Assembly (NCBI GenBank): GCA_025766275.1
Contig: JAFKAC010000013.1
Location: forward strand, 930,001-994,000
Length of the DNA: 64,000 nt
Direction: 5' to 3'
Source: Lactarius indigo
Lineage: Eukaryota > Basidiomycota > Agaricomycetes > Russulales > Russulaceae
Positions 9,705 through 22,544 of this stretch are shown piece by piece (positions within the stretch are counted from its first letter, which is position 1; each line of letters begins with the position of its first letter). Made by a program: the position numbers and the translations under genes. Below the pieces are notes generated by a model, which saw only the letters and a program-made list of their open reading frames with translations, had not been told where the DNA came from and made no database searches.

Positions 9705-12700
9705 ATGTCAGCTCGGCAAAACAAAAAACGGAGAGGCAACTTGAACCGTGCACGCACACTCACTACCCAAGACATCCCTGACTTGCAGCAGTCGTCTTTC
9801 AATCTCACCCAGACTATCGCTGTCGCCGCCCCACTGACTTCACCCTTCCCCATTGTTTCGTCTCCCGGCAACCCCGCGCCCACCAACGGTACTCACACAC
9901 CATCTTCACCCTCCCCGTTTCCCCCTAGTCGTCGTCGGCTTCGACTTCGCCGTCGTCCTCCTCTTCCTCTTCAGCGTCCTCCACATTCCGGCTCCGACCA
10001 CGACAGTTACGCAGTGCGTGCATCGCCCAGGATGCAGCACCCACAACAAGCGCAGTTCATCCCCGATCCCGCACTGCCCCGCGGCCAGGGAGATCTCGAG
10101 GCCCTCGAGCGTCTCAAGGAGACGATCAAGAGCAACCAACACGAGATCTTCCGCGCGACTCCACGGCTCGACGTGCTCGCTAGTATCTATCAAGGCCCAC
10201 TGGGTCCTCTGTTACCCCCGCCGTCGTTGTCGGTCCCTCCCCACCCAGAACAGATGCAGAGCAACCCCACTGAGAAGGCCGCGGCTGCGCCTACGTCCTC
10301 GGGCGGGAACTTCGAGACCGTGTCGTCGTCTGGGTTCTCTAGTGACGTTCGTCATGCCCACGCCCACCCTCCTGTCCAGGGTGTGCCTTTGGCTGGCGGC
10401 GGCCCACGCCCAGGCATTTCTGGTAACAACATGGTGTGTGCCTGTACTTTAGATTTTGTCCGCCAATCCCCCGTTCTCACGCACGTCGAACGTCTCGCGG
10501 CGCAGGTTCCTCCTTCCCCTCGGGACCAGACCCTCAATCCATCCAATGGTCGTGCGCCAGTGACACCATCCCGTCGTTTCTTCAGGTCTCCCTCGGTCGA
10601 ACACGCGACTGACGTCAACGGCGGCTCAACCGCCCACTCAGGACCGAACATCCTGCCCCCTTCGCGGCCCACTTCAGATTCTACTTTTGCCCCCAGAGAA
10701 CAACCATCCCCGCGCGGGGATCCCAGTAATGCGCAACGAATTTCGCAACAGCAACATCAGATGCTTGCTTCTCCAGAGAGACGTCGTCCTGGTGCTGACA
10801 ACGACCGTACTGGGCGCGCTCCGCCTCTTCCTCCTCCTGCCTACCCGTCGGAACATAATAGAGAGAGGCCACCTCCGCCCTCGCGTGAGGTACCGCGGCC
10901 ATACGACCGCGAGCGTGACTGGGTCCGAGAACAGCAACATGAGATTGAGCGGACTCATGAGCGAGAGCGGCGCTGGAGCTTGAGTGACCAACGGCGCTTA
11001 GACTTTGACAGAAGACCTCTTGACGACCGTCGTCCTCCAAACTATGATCGCCGTCCGCCGCACTTGGATGATAAGCGTCCTCCTGGCTATGTTGACCGAC
11101 GCCCGCTTGATGATCGCCGTTTCCCTCCTGATTATGACCGTCGTCCGCTGTCAGAAGAGAGTCGCTTTGGGATTGCTCCATCTCAAGATTTGCCCCCCCA
11201 AGGACCTCACATAGCAAATGGGAATGCAAATGGAAACGAGAGGCGTCTCAGTGTGTCTCAGGCTATGAAGACTAGTGGCCCCGCTGCTGCGCCTTTAGCG
11301 TCTTCTTCTGCTACTCCTTCTAGCACCGCTGGAACTGCTGCCCATGCTTTGACTCCCGCTCCTATGGATTCTGCTGCAGACCGTGATGTGGCTGGTGACC
11401 ATCGGCCTATTTCTGTCCATAGTTCCCCTGCGCCAATGTCTGTTGACGGGCAACGTAATTCGAGTGCACGCTTTGTAGCGCCTGTGGATGAACGGTCTTC
11501 AAGTCAAGTGGCTTCCTCGCAGGACCGCGTCTCCGGAACCCAACCCCAGCTGGTGTCGCGAGCAGAGCCAACGCGGCCTGGTGTATTTCTTTCGGAAGGG
11601 CGACACGTTAGGCTCCCAGAAAATACTGGCATTGCTACTCCTGCTCAGTCCGTTGTTGACGATGTACTGCACGCCCGTGTTTCTGAGCCTCCGCACCCAG
11701 AACGTTTCTCCATTTCCGCTGCTCCTGTTGCCGCTGCTGGTGCTCCTGCTACAGACGATCGGTCGCGTCCTGTATCTGCCGCTCCCTCTTCTCATGCGCT
11801 CTCCGTTGGCCGTGATGAACCAAGGCTCCAGCCGCCCCCGCCGCCTCGTGCCTCCAGCCCCTCGGGTGTCCCGTCTGCGCATCCTCCGCTATCAGTCCGT
11901 ACTCGTGAGCCCTCGCGTGAACGCCAACCCCCTACCTTCCGCCCGTCGTACTTCCGCTCTGAGTTCAGCCGCCCTCCGGAGGACGACCGCCGCCTGGACG
12001 TGCACCCTCTGCCGCCGCCGCCGCCTCCACCTGGACCCGGGGACAACTTTAGACGCTATGACGAACGAAGTCGTTGGTCCCCGCCGCCCTACGCGGACAG
12101 ACGTGGCGGGTACCGCGAATACTACGACCGTGACCGTGACCGTGAACGTGAACGTGAAAGGGCTTATTGGGACAGCAACAAAGACTATCGTCCTCCACCT
12201 CCCCGCGACCGTGACCGCCCGCATCCGCCTCAGAGCCAGCCTCCGCACTGGGACCGTGGGCGCACGCGGTACTCTGAGCCCTCGTATGCAAGCGGCAGTG
12301 GTGCCAGTGGCAATGGTGCTAGTGGTGGAATAGCAGACAGACGTTTTAGCGACGACCGCGACCGCGATCGCGATAGGTGGTACCCGCCCCCAGCATCGAC
12401 ATTCGACGTACCACCGTCAGCAAGACGCCCGTTCGACGCGTTCCTCCCACGCGGGCCGGGCCCGGGTCCGCGCCCGCGCAGCCCGGGCTCGCCGCCACCG
12501 CCCAAGCGTGCGCGTGGCGACGACGGGTACGCCATTCCTATGTCCATCGGCCCTGGCCAGGGCCCTCCACCGCCACTGCCCCCACCGCCCTCCGCTGCCG
12601 GTGCTGGCGTTGCTGGCATAGCGGCGACGGCGCCGATCCCGGTGCCAGGGGCGGGGGAGTATGACGACTATGTGCATCAGCAATCCGTGTCGATACCGGT

Positions 12701-12884
12701 ACCGATACCGATATTGCGCGCGGCGTCGCGGTCGCCGCCTAGGTATGGTCATGGTCATGCGCATGCGCATGGGCGCCCGCCGATGCATATGGAACCGTAT
12801 GGGAGCTCGTATGGCCCGTACGAGCGCGATAGTGGCGGGCGCGGACCCCCAGGTGCCGCATATGCGAGAGAAGGCCCGCGATGA
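9705..12884 (+). CDS. Large disordered Pro/Arg-rich protein, probably nuclear
   Basis: A single open frame of 1,059 codons is preceded by ATG in a plausible context. The N-terminus is basic (NKKRRGNLNRARTLTTQD). One more conserved-looking helix reads GDLEALERLKETIKSNQHEI (about residues 127-146). The rest is low-complexity Pro, Ser and Arg. Residues about 425-490 hold a degenerate repeat of DRRP(L/P)DDRRPP(N/D)YDRRP. A run of alternating Asp/Glu and Arg (YDRDRDRERERER) comes further on, then RPPPPRDRDRP and a Gly/Pro/His-rich end. Alternating RD/RE tracts are frequent in splicing and mRNA-processing proteins, so a nuclear RNA role is a guess. No catalytic domain is visible. No intron is needed, although short ones within the low-complexity parts cannot be excluded. 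Confidence 0.8.
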   Translation: MSARQNKKRRGNLNRARTLTTQDIPDLQQSSFNLTQTIAVAAPLTSPFPIVSSPGNPAPTNGTHTPSSPSPFPPSRRRLRLRRRPPLPLQRPPHSGSDHDSYAVRASPRMQHPQQAQFIPDPALPRGQGDLEALERLKETIKSNQHEIFRATPRLDVLASIYQGPLGPLLPPPSLSVPPHPEQMQSNPTEKAAAAPTSSGGNFETVSSSGFSSDVRHAHAHPPVQGVPLAGGGPRPGISGNNMVCACTLDFVRQSPVLTHVERLAAQVPPSPRDQTLNPSNGRAPVTPSRRFFRSPSVEHATDVNGGSTAHSGPNILPPSRPTSDSTFAPREQPSPRGDPSNAQRISQQQHQMLASPERRRPGADNDRTGRAPPLPPPAYPSEHNRERPPPPSREVPRPYDRERDWVREQQHEIERTHERERRWSLSDQRRLDFDRRPLDDRRPPNYDRRPPHLDDKRPPGYVDRRPLDDRRFPPDYDRRPLSEESRFGIAPSQDLPPQGPHIANGNANGNERRLSVSQAMKTSGPAAAPLASSSATPSSTAGTAAHALTPAPMDSAADRDVAGDHRPISVHSSPAPMSVDGQRNSSARFVAPVDERSSSQVASSQDRVSGTQPQLVSRAEPTRPGVFLSEGRHVRLPENTGIATPAQSVVDDVLHARVSEPPHPERFSISAAPVAAAGAPATDDRSRPVSAAPSSHALSVGRDEPRLQPPPPPRASSPSGVPSAHPPLSVRTREPSRERQPPTFRPSYFRSEFSRPPEDDRRLDVHPLPPPPPPPGPGDNFRRYDERSRWSPPPYADRRGGYREYYDRDRDRERERERAYWDSNKDYRPPPPRDRDRPHPPQSQPPHWDRGRTRYSEPSYASGSGASGNGASGGIADRRFSDDRDRDRDRWYPPPASTFDVPPSARRPFDAFLPRGPGPGPRPRSPGSPPPPKRARGDDGYAIPMSIGPGQGPPPPLPPPPSAAGAGVAGIAATAPIPVPGAGEYDDYVHQQSVSIPVPIPILRAASRSPPRYGHGHAHAHGRPPMHMEPYGSSYGPYERDSGGRGPPGAAYAREGPR

Positions 12885-15800
12885 GACACTCCAAGAGTGC
12901 GTGGTTGTAGATGGGTAAATGGATCTATTTTGGTTAGCGGATCTATCATGAATATTTCTTTTTGCTTTATTTTCTTGTTTTTTGTGCTTCGCCCCTTTCT
13001 TGATTATCATGTCTCTTTTTCTTGTATTAGTTACCTGTCTGCTTTACCCCTCCTGCACGAGCTGCGAGGCGACCCTGAGCGATGTAGCTCCTTGTTTGAA
13101 GCACGCGCGACCCCGGAGCCAATTTAAATCGCTGCTCGCTCGAAATCAATGAGATCTATTGAACTGATCCGACCGAAATTAGACTCGTGTGTCAATGTCA
13201 ACTCGTGTGCGAAGCGACGAACACTGTGCGAAAGAAAGAAAGCGTTCTATGATAGAGGACATACAGCGGACGGTGGAAAATCGCCCCAGAAAGAAGCGAA
13301 GCGAAAAAAGAAGCGTGGGCAATCGATTGATAAAGTGCAATTTGAGGGCGCGCGCAGGACCACCACCCCTTTTCCAAGTCGTCATTCAGAGATGATCCCA
13401 TGATGACGACGGCGATGCTCTATCTGTCAGGCCGCAGAGTTGGTCCATGGCCCCTTTACCTCGACTTTACCCCCCAAGATGTGGGGTCGTTCGCACGCTC
13501 ACACGACAAAAGATCAAGATGAGGTGAAAACTTTCGTGTTGCTAGTCCAATTTCATTTCATTTCAATCATTCTCCAGAGAACGTCTTTAGACTGATTGGA
13601 CCTCGAACGTCGCGTCTCAGTGCAACAACATACAGTCACTTAGCGGCGATACAGTGATAATGATGACGCACATACCTGCGAGGCACCGAGCGCCAACTTA
13701 GCGCCAAATAAGATCTTCTCTTCTCTTCTTCTATTTTTTTTTTTGTACACATGCCCACCTCTCACCGTTTTGTTCCAGGGCAGGCTAGGGGATATCGATC
13801 ATAGAGAGGTATGCCGTGACCAATTGATGGTGCGGTCGAGAACGGCCTGGTCGGGGTTCCGTATTCCGACGACGGGTTGTACGGTATGATACTGTGGTCG
13901 CGCAGGAAGAAAAGAGGGTCTACAGCCAGACCCGGCACGAGTCACAAGAGACGGGCCGGGAGTAGGATACAGAATACCGCACATGGTCTGTATTGCACAG
14001 CGAAGTCAGCTATCATAGCTCCGAAAGGCCACTCACGAGCGTGTATGTATCGAGATAACAGCAGTCATGCCAAAGAAGAATGGAAGCGAAGGAAGCCCCC
14101 CCCCCCACACCAGGCCAACCATCCTTTCGTCTGCCAGTTGCCAGCTTTAAGATAAATGTGAAATATAAGCTTGTTTGTTTTTCTCGCGACGGGTGGCATG
14201 GCCGGGGTCCTACATCCACTGGCAGGCATGCGCGTGCCCTGTGGATGCCATCATGGTATTGCACATGCGCCAAGACGAGCATAAGGCGGATCCGGGCCGA
14301 GCTGAGCATGAGACTTTTGGCAAAGCAAGGAAATCCCTAGACTGTTTTTTTTTTTAATTGTTTCCTTTCTGATATTTTAGGAAGGGGTGGCCCAGTGTTT
14401 TGTCAGGAACGAAAAGGTTTGAGAGGCCAGCAAAGCAAAGCAAGCAAGCGTTATGGCATTGCGCTCATTTTGATGTCCGGTGACACGTCCAGGCCGCCCC
14501 CCCATGAACACGAGCGAAAGAACTCTCAGGCCCCCTCCAAGGGGCGGGGACGGACTTGCGAAGCATGGGATCCATCAACATCAAATCTTCGATCGCGCAT
14601 CTTTTTAGCAACCCATCATATCCCTCCGCTTGACAAGTGTGGGTGAAAAACGTCATACCCCACAGCGGAGGAGGTGGCGAGAAGCACGGCGTGTGGGACT
14701 CGAAGGAAAAGCAATTTGAGGGATGGGGGAAGGAAGGGATGCGAAAAGAACGCAAAAGTGGCAGAAAAGGGACCTTCATTACTTTACGTGTTTGCCGTTG
14801 CTCGATCGTTTCGCACACGGGCGGTTCGTTCCTTCTGACGTTGACAGTTGACGCAACCCCGTCCCCCGGATCCCAATGTGGAGGAGGGAAAGCTTTAGGC
14901 TTAGAACGGTCATCTTTTCTTTCCAGTTTTTTTTGGGGGGGATTTTTTTACAGTAATAAAAAAAAAAACATATGTTCAGTAGCAGCTTACGAGATGTTTA
15001 CACGAGTTATGTACTCGTAATGTCCACAACCCCGATGTCATGTAAGACACACAACGCGTGGCCTGCACCGCGGGCCCATCTCCTCGGCGCAACGCTCAGC
15101 GCCCGTAACGTATGCATCTGTGGTCCCAAGTGAAAATGAATACTCTGCGTTACGTTACGCGGAGAAAGAAGCCATCGCTTGCCGGGAACGCAGACGTGCC
15201 GGTTAATTACATCGTGACCTCGTCAGCGGACCACCGTACGGTGATCAGCCGCAGCGCCCAATATTACAAACAGTGCTCGAACTCGAGACCGTGGTCATAG
15301 GACATCACTGCGTGTGTACGACGTAGCGTGGGTGTGTGGGCTGATTACAGATTCCGTGATCAACGCGCATGACGGTCCGTGGCGTAATTCGCGCAGCGCT
15401 ACTTATTAGCCTGGCCGGCCATGCGTTCCCAAATCGCCCCAACCGGTTCGCATTTGAGGGTGAGCGAAAGAGCGGCGTACCGGACCCGGGTTACCGCAAA
15501 TTTTTAGCGAAGTCGCGTTCTGTTTCTTCCGAAATGGACTGTACAGATACAGATGACTGGCCGGGGGGGGGGGGGGGTTGAGCTGGTGGTGCCTCTGTCA
15601 CAGTCATATCAGCTGATGCTGCCCCCTCCGTCCTTCTCCGTCCATTGTTAACGTGCGACGGTTCGTCCAACAAGTCCGAATACATCGCCGTGTCGAGGTC
15701 GGGATCAAAACGAGTTCTTTGTGCGCGGCTGTCAACGGTGGACTGCTGTACTTGCTGCTACTTTTACGGGGAAGTGGGTTCATACCACAACCCCGATGCG

Positions 15801-18800
15801 GGGTTTACGCTGTAATACATACAGGTTGGCATGCGCGCACGGGACGCACACATATGTCAACCCCCGAAAACCCGGACGAGCGAATTATGAAACGCAAGTC
15901 GATTACCAGGAACTGACGGTACTTTAATTTGACGGGTGTTTCACGCCGTCCCCACGCACAAGCTTTTCATGATCAGGGCCACTCACACCTTTTCAAGTTA
16001 TATGTGTCGTGTGCCGTGGAATTGGGGTCCACCCACAGAGAGACTGGTTAGATCGAGAGAACGTCACGGGCGGACACGGGCGAGCCGTTCGGTTCGAGAA
16101 GCAGGGGGCTACTAGTCGTCGGTGTCAGCGCACATTGCAGTGAGGCTGCTGGCACGTACTGGAAGTCTGGAAGGTGCTAACTTAGCGCAGCTGCTAGTGT
16201 AGCACGCACCGTCCAACTCTCACCTGACTGAGGGTCGCAGCAGCCGTCGTCTGGCGATGACGTCCGCCTTCTCTAGCAGGGTTCACAGTGCCTGCAATGC
16301 TGGAGATTACGCAAACACCACCCCCGCAGGTGATCTAATGACGACGATCCAGCTTCCTTTTTCCCCCCACAACAGCAGTGCACCCGATTCAGGTAAACGG
16401 GTATTCCTCCACGCCGACTGGACGCAATCGTAATTAGTGAATCGGTGCTCTTCGTAGTTGTGATCAGTACCGTGTGCTGATTCTGCTTCGAATCCTCTCG
16501 ACTCATATCCATTTAGAACGGAACAGTCGCAGAACAGAACGAACATTGCACGAGTATAGCCACACGGCGGCCCGGACTCAATCGCGAGTCACGCAAAGGA
16601 GGAGCCACCAGCGCCACCACCCCCTAAACTGAACACAAGACACAACAACGAATTACCCACCTTGGACGTCATTCGCGTCATTGTTGGCATCGTCAATTAC
16701 AAGGGGATGGATCTGAGCCTCCCGCACCTACATACCATCCCCTTGCGTCACACGATCATTCGGGTATACATTGACGGACAAACATTACAGGCGGCTGCGG
16801 TCGGGATGTCGCCCGCTTACCCAGTGCTTACCCCATCCAACGCCCCCAAACACCTGCGGTCCGGCCTCAAGCTGGCTGGGCAACAAAAACATCAGAGACA
16901 TACAATGACGATCACCGCCATTGTATTTAGGGCCCGCCAGATGAGGGTTCTAGAACCTTATGGACTTGGGCGCCCCTTTCCAGCACCCCCAAAACAAAAC
17001 AAAGCTTCTCGGAAAGTACACAATGTAGACCCGTGCTCAAAAAGATTGGAGCAAGCGCTCGTAAAAGAACAAAAAAGCGCCTACGTTAAGGTCTGCGTGC
17101 TTCGCTTTGCGTCCATGTCTGTGTCAGTATTGCGGGTCTCACTTTGTAGGGGCGGATCATCTTTGTCTCGTTCACATGACGAGTTGCTGGTTGATTTTGT
17201 CCTTCATTCCATTCCGTCTCTATTCATTCTTTGCCTCGATGTGCACACAAAGAGCGTACAACAACGTAAGGCGGGAGAGCATTTAACGTCGTGTTCTCGA
17301 GTATCCACTAAGTAGAATATGGGATAGTACCACCGTGTATGCCGTGCTTTCGTTGCGTAGCGATACCAATTGTCATGAGACAAAACTAGTGCTAGGGGTG
17401 TGTGCATTATTATGGCGCGTTCAGTGATCCACGAGACTCGGGAGGCGTATCCTGATGCCCGAATCACGTGTATCATGTCCGGGCATACCTGGTGCCGATC
17501 ATCAGAAGAAAGTGAAGGTGAAGTCGTGAAAGTGACTGATACACACCCATCACACGCGCTTGCGCGCCTATTTCGTTCTTTCTTTGACCCACGTTATGAA
17601 GAAGACCAAGTAAGAACAAGAGTTTGTTCGCACATTACAAACACTGTGCATGTTATACTGACAGTGTGCGAATATTATATGGCGGCCGTGAGCAGGCGGG
17701 GTGTCGGCGACAGGCGGGAGGCTGTGCAGTTTGCCTTGCTTGCCCCTGGTAAACTGAAAAAGGAAACCAGCCTGCCTCCAGGCCTCCAGGCGCTCAGGAT
17801 AGCCCCATGGGCGATACGAGCGAGTACAAAACCAGTTAGTTTACGTGACGTGATCGGAAGATCGGTCGCTCTGATACGGCAGGCCTGGACGCTATTATGA
17901 TGCAAGCACATATGCTGGTGCGTCCGCTGCAGATACAGAGAGATAGTGAGAAAATACTTTTTGCTCAGTGGAAAACAGAGAGCGAGCAAGACCAGTGGGC
18001 AACCCAGCAAGCAGCGTAAATTGCGCAGTCTAGGGCAACCCGTGGGTATCCGGCTGGATATACGGGGACAGTTGGCGAAAGGGAAACTCTCAATGGGCTG
18101 CGCGACTGAGCGGCAATACTAAGTGTTCCTGTCAATTCAGCGGTTCGTACCCGCGGGAGCTTTGGGCCTTGGGCTCGCTCGATCCGCATCGACGGGGGAA
18201 AAGTGAAAGCAAAGAGAGCGTTTTGGTAAATGATCAAGCCGTTGACAGTCGGAGCATGGGAGAAGAGGCTGTGCCACTGGAAAATGGCGAAATTCGCGCA
18301 AAAGGCGCCGATGAATGGCAAAATCTACGCACCTACTACTCTCCAAAAGACTTCGCGAATACCCACCTTGGGTTGTTGTTACACCTTCTTGCTCCTCACC
18401 CTGCTGCATCCCGTGTTGATTACGATTGTGGTAGTGATGATTACGATGATGATGCTCCATCAGGACTCCACAACCCATCGCGCCGGCGTTTCACACCTAA
18501 TTTCGCTTGCTTCTTGAATCGTGTGCTATGCGAAGAACCTTTTCACCACTCACCGAATCTAGCACCCTCTCGCGGAAGTACCGCTTAGCTCGGGGGAGGA
18601 GCACCGCAGTTCGTTGAAGCAGGGAAGAACGTTCCCAGAAAGGCGGCCCCCAAACTCGTCATCGCCGCGAGCCGGGAACCGCACCGGGCGGCGTCGGCAC
18701 GGACTTTCCATTCTTGTGAGTGTTACAAGCAAGCGAACCTAATCGAATATCGAAGCGGGAGATGAGGGGACGGCGATCGGTATGAAGCTCGAGACGCCAA

Positions 18801-21107
18801 AAGGCAAAGTGGAGGGTCAAACGTTACACGCAGAATGAGTGGGGACCGCAAGGGATTGATGTTGTATGAGGAAGTGGGCTGTTACAGGAACTGAGCAACT
18901 GCGCAAAGACGTTGGCGGCAAAGTCAAGAAATGACTACAGGCGTCTATGGTAAATGGGGTCTTCAAGATGTCAACAGTCGAATGCTTGGATGACTCCAAA
19001 AAAAAACGCCGCAACACGTCTGGTGATTTGGTAGCGTGAGAGGTCCATTGCATTTCGAAGATTCAACGAAGGCGAGGGCGCTAGACGGGCCCCATGCTGC
19101 CGTACCTAGGAGGTCACGATGTGAACTTACAGGTAGTCTCGGCCTATTCGTAACGAAGCTGTCATCGCCGCGAACGTGGAAGAGAATGGTGAGGAAATTG
19201 AAGCTGGTGAGAGGTCCCGTGGCACTCTTGGGAAAATAAGTGGCGTAAAAAGTAATTGCAAGGCACCGGAATCCAAAAGTTGGGTAAGCGAGTCTGCTGA
19301 TGATGCGACGCGCAACACATTGCGTTCAACATGGCCCACCCCGTGACGCGAATGCTCACCTTCTATCCCTCAGTCTGTGGGCCTGTGGCTCACAGTCACT
19401 TGTGCCTGACTCTTATACACCCCGATCTTAAAGCTGCGGCGCCTATGAACACGCTGACGCTATTGTTCCGGGGGAGTGAGTTACGAAATGATAGCCTGCT
19501 CGCCATTCCTCCCAACGTTACTGGAGAGCACGATAAGTCAAAAATCGGACCGAACGTACTTGTGTTCGAGGTAGGATGAATGGGGGTCTAAGCACCTACC
19601 AACCCTCACAAAACTCCGTAACAGGAACGCGCATGTTTAAGAAAGGGGAAGGGGAAAGAGGCGACGGGGGAAAGCTGATTGTTGCTGCTGGTTATTTGTG
19701 GTTACATAATCTTCTCCTTCAAGTGAGGACGAAACGCAACAATCTCGGGGAGTTGACACTTGGATATGCCACCAGTAAGGGCGATAACGAACATGGAGAA
19801 AGATGCGAGTGGGTCAAATGTGTGGTGTTGTTTGGAGAGTGGAACAAATGCGTGCTAGACGCATCCGCGATATGGGGAATACCCACTCGTGTTGAAAAAG
19901 ATTGGGGTACAAGTTTGCAAACCGCCCCAAGGGGGCAACTACTTAAGATGGGCTCGTAATATAGGGAATGTGTCAATGATGAGGGTACGCTGTCGGTCTT
20001 GATAAAGGGACTACCTGAGTCTAGGCGCAGCATAGACAAGGGAAACGATGACGTTGACAGCGAAGGGGGAAAGACCCGAGGGATGGGGGGAATGAGAGGC
20101 GACGAAGGGTCAGGCCATACAGGAATGTAGATCCTCTGCGCCATGTCGATGTTTGGTTCTATGTCGTGAGTTGCGAAGCGACCTGACATGGCAAAAGAAT
20201 CCCAGGTTGAGGATAAAGGCTAAAGCAAGTAAGACAGACCCGCCGAGAGTGCACAGGTGGTGTTGCAGCCGCGAGAGCTGATTGTGCTCAATGATAGGGT
20301 GGCGCAGAAGCGCGAAAAAGGCGCAAGGAATGATGAGCACTCGATGGGTGTGTGAACGTCAGGCTGATGAGGTCACAGAGACGATGGGCGAATCACCTGG
20401 GCACGTTTCTTCTGGGGAATACAGTGCGGTAAGCTAAACATCATTAGACCAACAGCCGTTCATCGGAGCGCCGTCGGGCCATTATTGCACGCGAGGAAGC
20501 GAACGGTGGTGGGTTCCGGCTCGTTTGCGAATAGTCTCGGAGAGATGACGGGATGTATATGCGGCGCATACATGCGGTGAGAGTACTGTACGAGAGGGGC
20601 GAAGAAGAGAGTCGCAGCTAGTTGGGTATAGTCAGGGTAAGGGACCCGAAAACGAATTGAATGCGGCTGTTGACCCGTGTGTTGTCGTCTTGGAAATCAT
20701 AAGGGTGGGGGTGTCGGGGGGTCGTCCATGTGCGGTGTGGGTCGGGTTGGTCTGGAATTGGGGGTAAATCTGGCGATCCCGGTTCAAGATCTGGGGTTCA
20801 TTGCCCAAATTGGGTTGTTTTGGAACGGGATCGAATGAACTTAGAAATATCCCTCCTCTTTTCTTTTTCCCCAACATTGCAACCCGTCTCCTGTCTCTCT
20901 CTTCTCTTCTCCTCTCTTGTCCTCAGCGACCACGTTTTTGTGCTCACTTCGTGCGTTATCCCCAGCGGAAGTGTCGACCGGGCGTAGAGAAGCCCAGGAC
21001 AGAACCACCTGCCTCGTGTAGAAAGCGACAAAACAGACTGGCCTATCACACGCGCGCCTAGCCACGCCAGAGCCCTGTCTATAGGCTGTGCGGCTAAACT
21101 CGTCCAA
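12885..21107. other. Gene-poor 8.2-kb region
   Basis: I found no exon chain with family support in this region. Open frames of 60-220 codons occur on both strands without recognisable domains. Visible items are the 3' flank of the large Pro/Arg-rich gene, a C11 tract at 14096-14106, a T/G/T homopolymer cluster near 14928-14960, a G15 tract at 15563-15577, and a possible decayed membrane-protein gene at 19719-20740, listed separately. Anything else here would be old noncoding or decayed sequence. Confidence 0.4.
19719..20740 (-). pseudogene. Possible remnant of a small membrane protein gene
   Basis: On the minus strand several segments read like one membrane protein, but in different frames. 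A stretch near 20500-20620 encodes YTQLAATLFFAPLVQYSHRM followed by HPVISPRLFA. A stretch at 20200-20340 encodes LLRHPIIEHNQLSRL and a strongly hydrophobic helix (GGSVLLALAFILNLGFF). An open frame from 20189 to 19719 is Pro/Ser-rich. Stops and frame changes separate the parts and I could not find introns that join them cleanly. It may be a decayed gene, or a gene with more introns than I can resolve. The family is not recognised. Confidence 0.25.
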
Positions 21108-22544
21108 ATGGATCAACATCAACATCGTTCGCGTTCCAGTTCGCGGTCTGAACCCGCCCATCCTGCGTCTATTTCTGTTGCTGTCCCTCATAAGACCCAC
21201 GCTTCAAAGCTCTCCTACACTCTCCGCGCGCCTCCTTCACCCTCTGCATCTGCATATCCATCTTCATCTCGCTCCAGCCACAGACACTCACTCCCTCCCC
21301 CGGCTCATACTTCAACTCCGCATTGCAACGAGGCAAACACCCCTCCCCACTATATTACCCCCCCCTCTCCCTCCCCTCGTCGATTCTCCTATCTTCTCCC
21401 CTCCCCTCTTATAACTCCATCTCCCGTACTCCCAACCCTCGCAACAATGTCTCCTCAAGTACTTGTTCCTCCCCCCATCCCTCAAACTCCTTCTCTACAT
21501 GATCAGCTCCGGTCTTCATCTCGCTCTGAGCGTCTCCTCCGCGAGACCCTTCGGCGAGACCGTGCAGCCTCACTATCCCCTCGCACCCGTGTGCCCCGTC
21601 CAGAATCTCGTTCTGGTCGTGTAGCAAGTACCTCAAGCGAGATGTTCCATTGTGCTTGTACCGACAGCGACGAAGAGGGCGATGAGCATCATGACAACTC
21701 TTTGCATGTTTCTCTTCTCTTTGTCAACTCTCCACCCCACCACCCGCCGTCGCTCCAACGTTCTTCTAAAAGTTCCATGGACGTGCGCCCCATGTCCCGT
21801 CGTCCCGAACCCCACCTCAAGGAAAAGCAGCCCATCCCCTCGGTCATTCATATCAACTCTTCTCAACGCCGTTCTGCACCACAAACCCAGCCGGAAAGTT
21901 TCATGTACGGTGCTGCCATGACCCAAGTGATCGACCGCCGTCCAGACCGTGATTCAGCGTGGAGTTCTCCCGAGGTAAGCACCCGATTAACATATGCCCA
22001 TTCACGCCATCCCCCATTCCTTCCGCTACGGTTCGTTCCGAGCCACCTGTATCCTGGCGTTTCTATCATTCTCCCGAGATGTGTGCGCAATGGCTGACTC
22101 AATGTTTCCTCGTAGTCGTCATCCCTCTCATCACCCACATCGTCCCACCGACAGGCACTAACACCCTCACCCTCACCACCATCCTATGCCGCTCTCCCAG
22201 AAGCACCGTCACACAACACAAGCACTCGCGGGCGTGCACGGAACCACACTCACCCGAGTAGTAATCTACCCCCATTGCCACCACACCATGTTCCCTCACA
22301 CACACAGCCCCACCACCGCGGGCATAGACAACAGGCAACACCGCCACCTACACCACCAACATTCGATGCACGTAATGCCTCGGCCAAGTTAAGGTCTATA
22401 GATGGCTACGTCTCATTTGCAAACGTTGAGGGTCTTGGTGTACCCCCGGGTGTGGACGAGGATGCGACCGAGGAAGAAAAGCGCCGTGGATGGTGGCTGT
22501 GGCGCGGGCGCGAACGCAGCGGGAGTCTTGGCACTGCCTCATGA
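21108..22544 (+). CDS. Low-complexity Ser/Pro/His-rich protein with conserved acidic-aromatic C-terminus
   Basis: Two exons, 21108-21974 and 22115-22544, are separated by a 140-bp intron with GTAAGC and CGTAG ends. The joined frame gives about 432 residues. The N-terminal half is Ser/Pro/His/Arg-rich and disordered (MDQHQHRSRSSSRSEP). A short Cys-containing acidic motif, FHCACTDSDEEGDEHHD, lies near residue 180. The C-terminus ends with GYVSFANVEGLGVPPG and then EEEKRRGWWLWRGRERSG, the only part that looks folded or conserved. No signal peptide or membrane helix is present. No function can be assigned. The splice is supported by continuous Ser/Pro-rich sequence across the junction (SSPE then SSSLSSP). 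Confidence 0.7.

Noticed and set aside
11488..12333. 281-codon open frame inside the large Pro/Arg-rich gene
   Set aside because: It overlaps the 1,059-codon frame on the same strand; the long frame has the consistent repeat motifs, so this is its alternate-frame shadow.
16662..17315. 217-codon open frame on the plus strand
   Set aside because: No family resemblance, no neighbouring exons and no clear promoter or start context.
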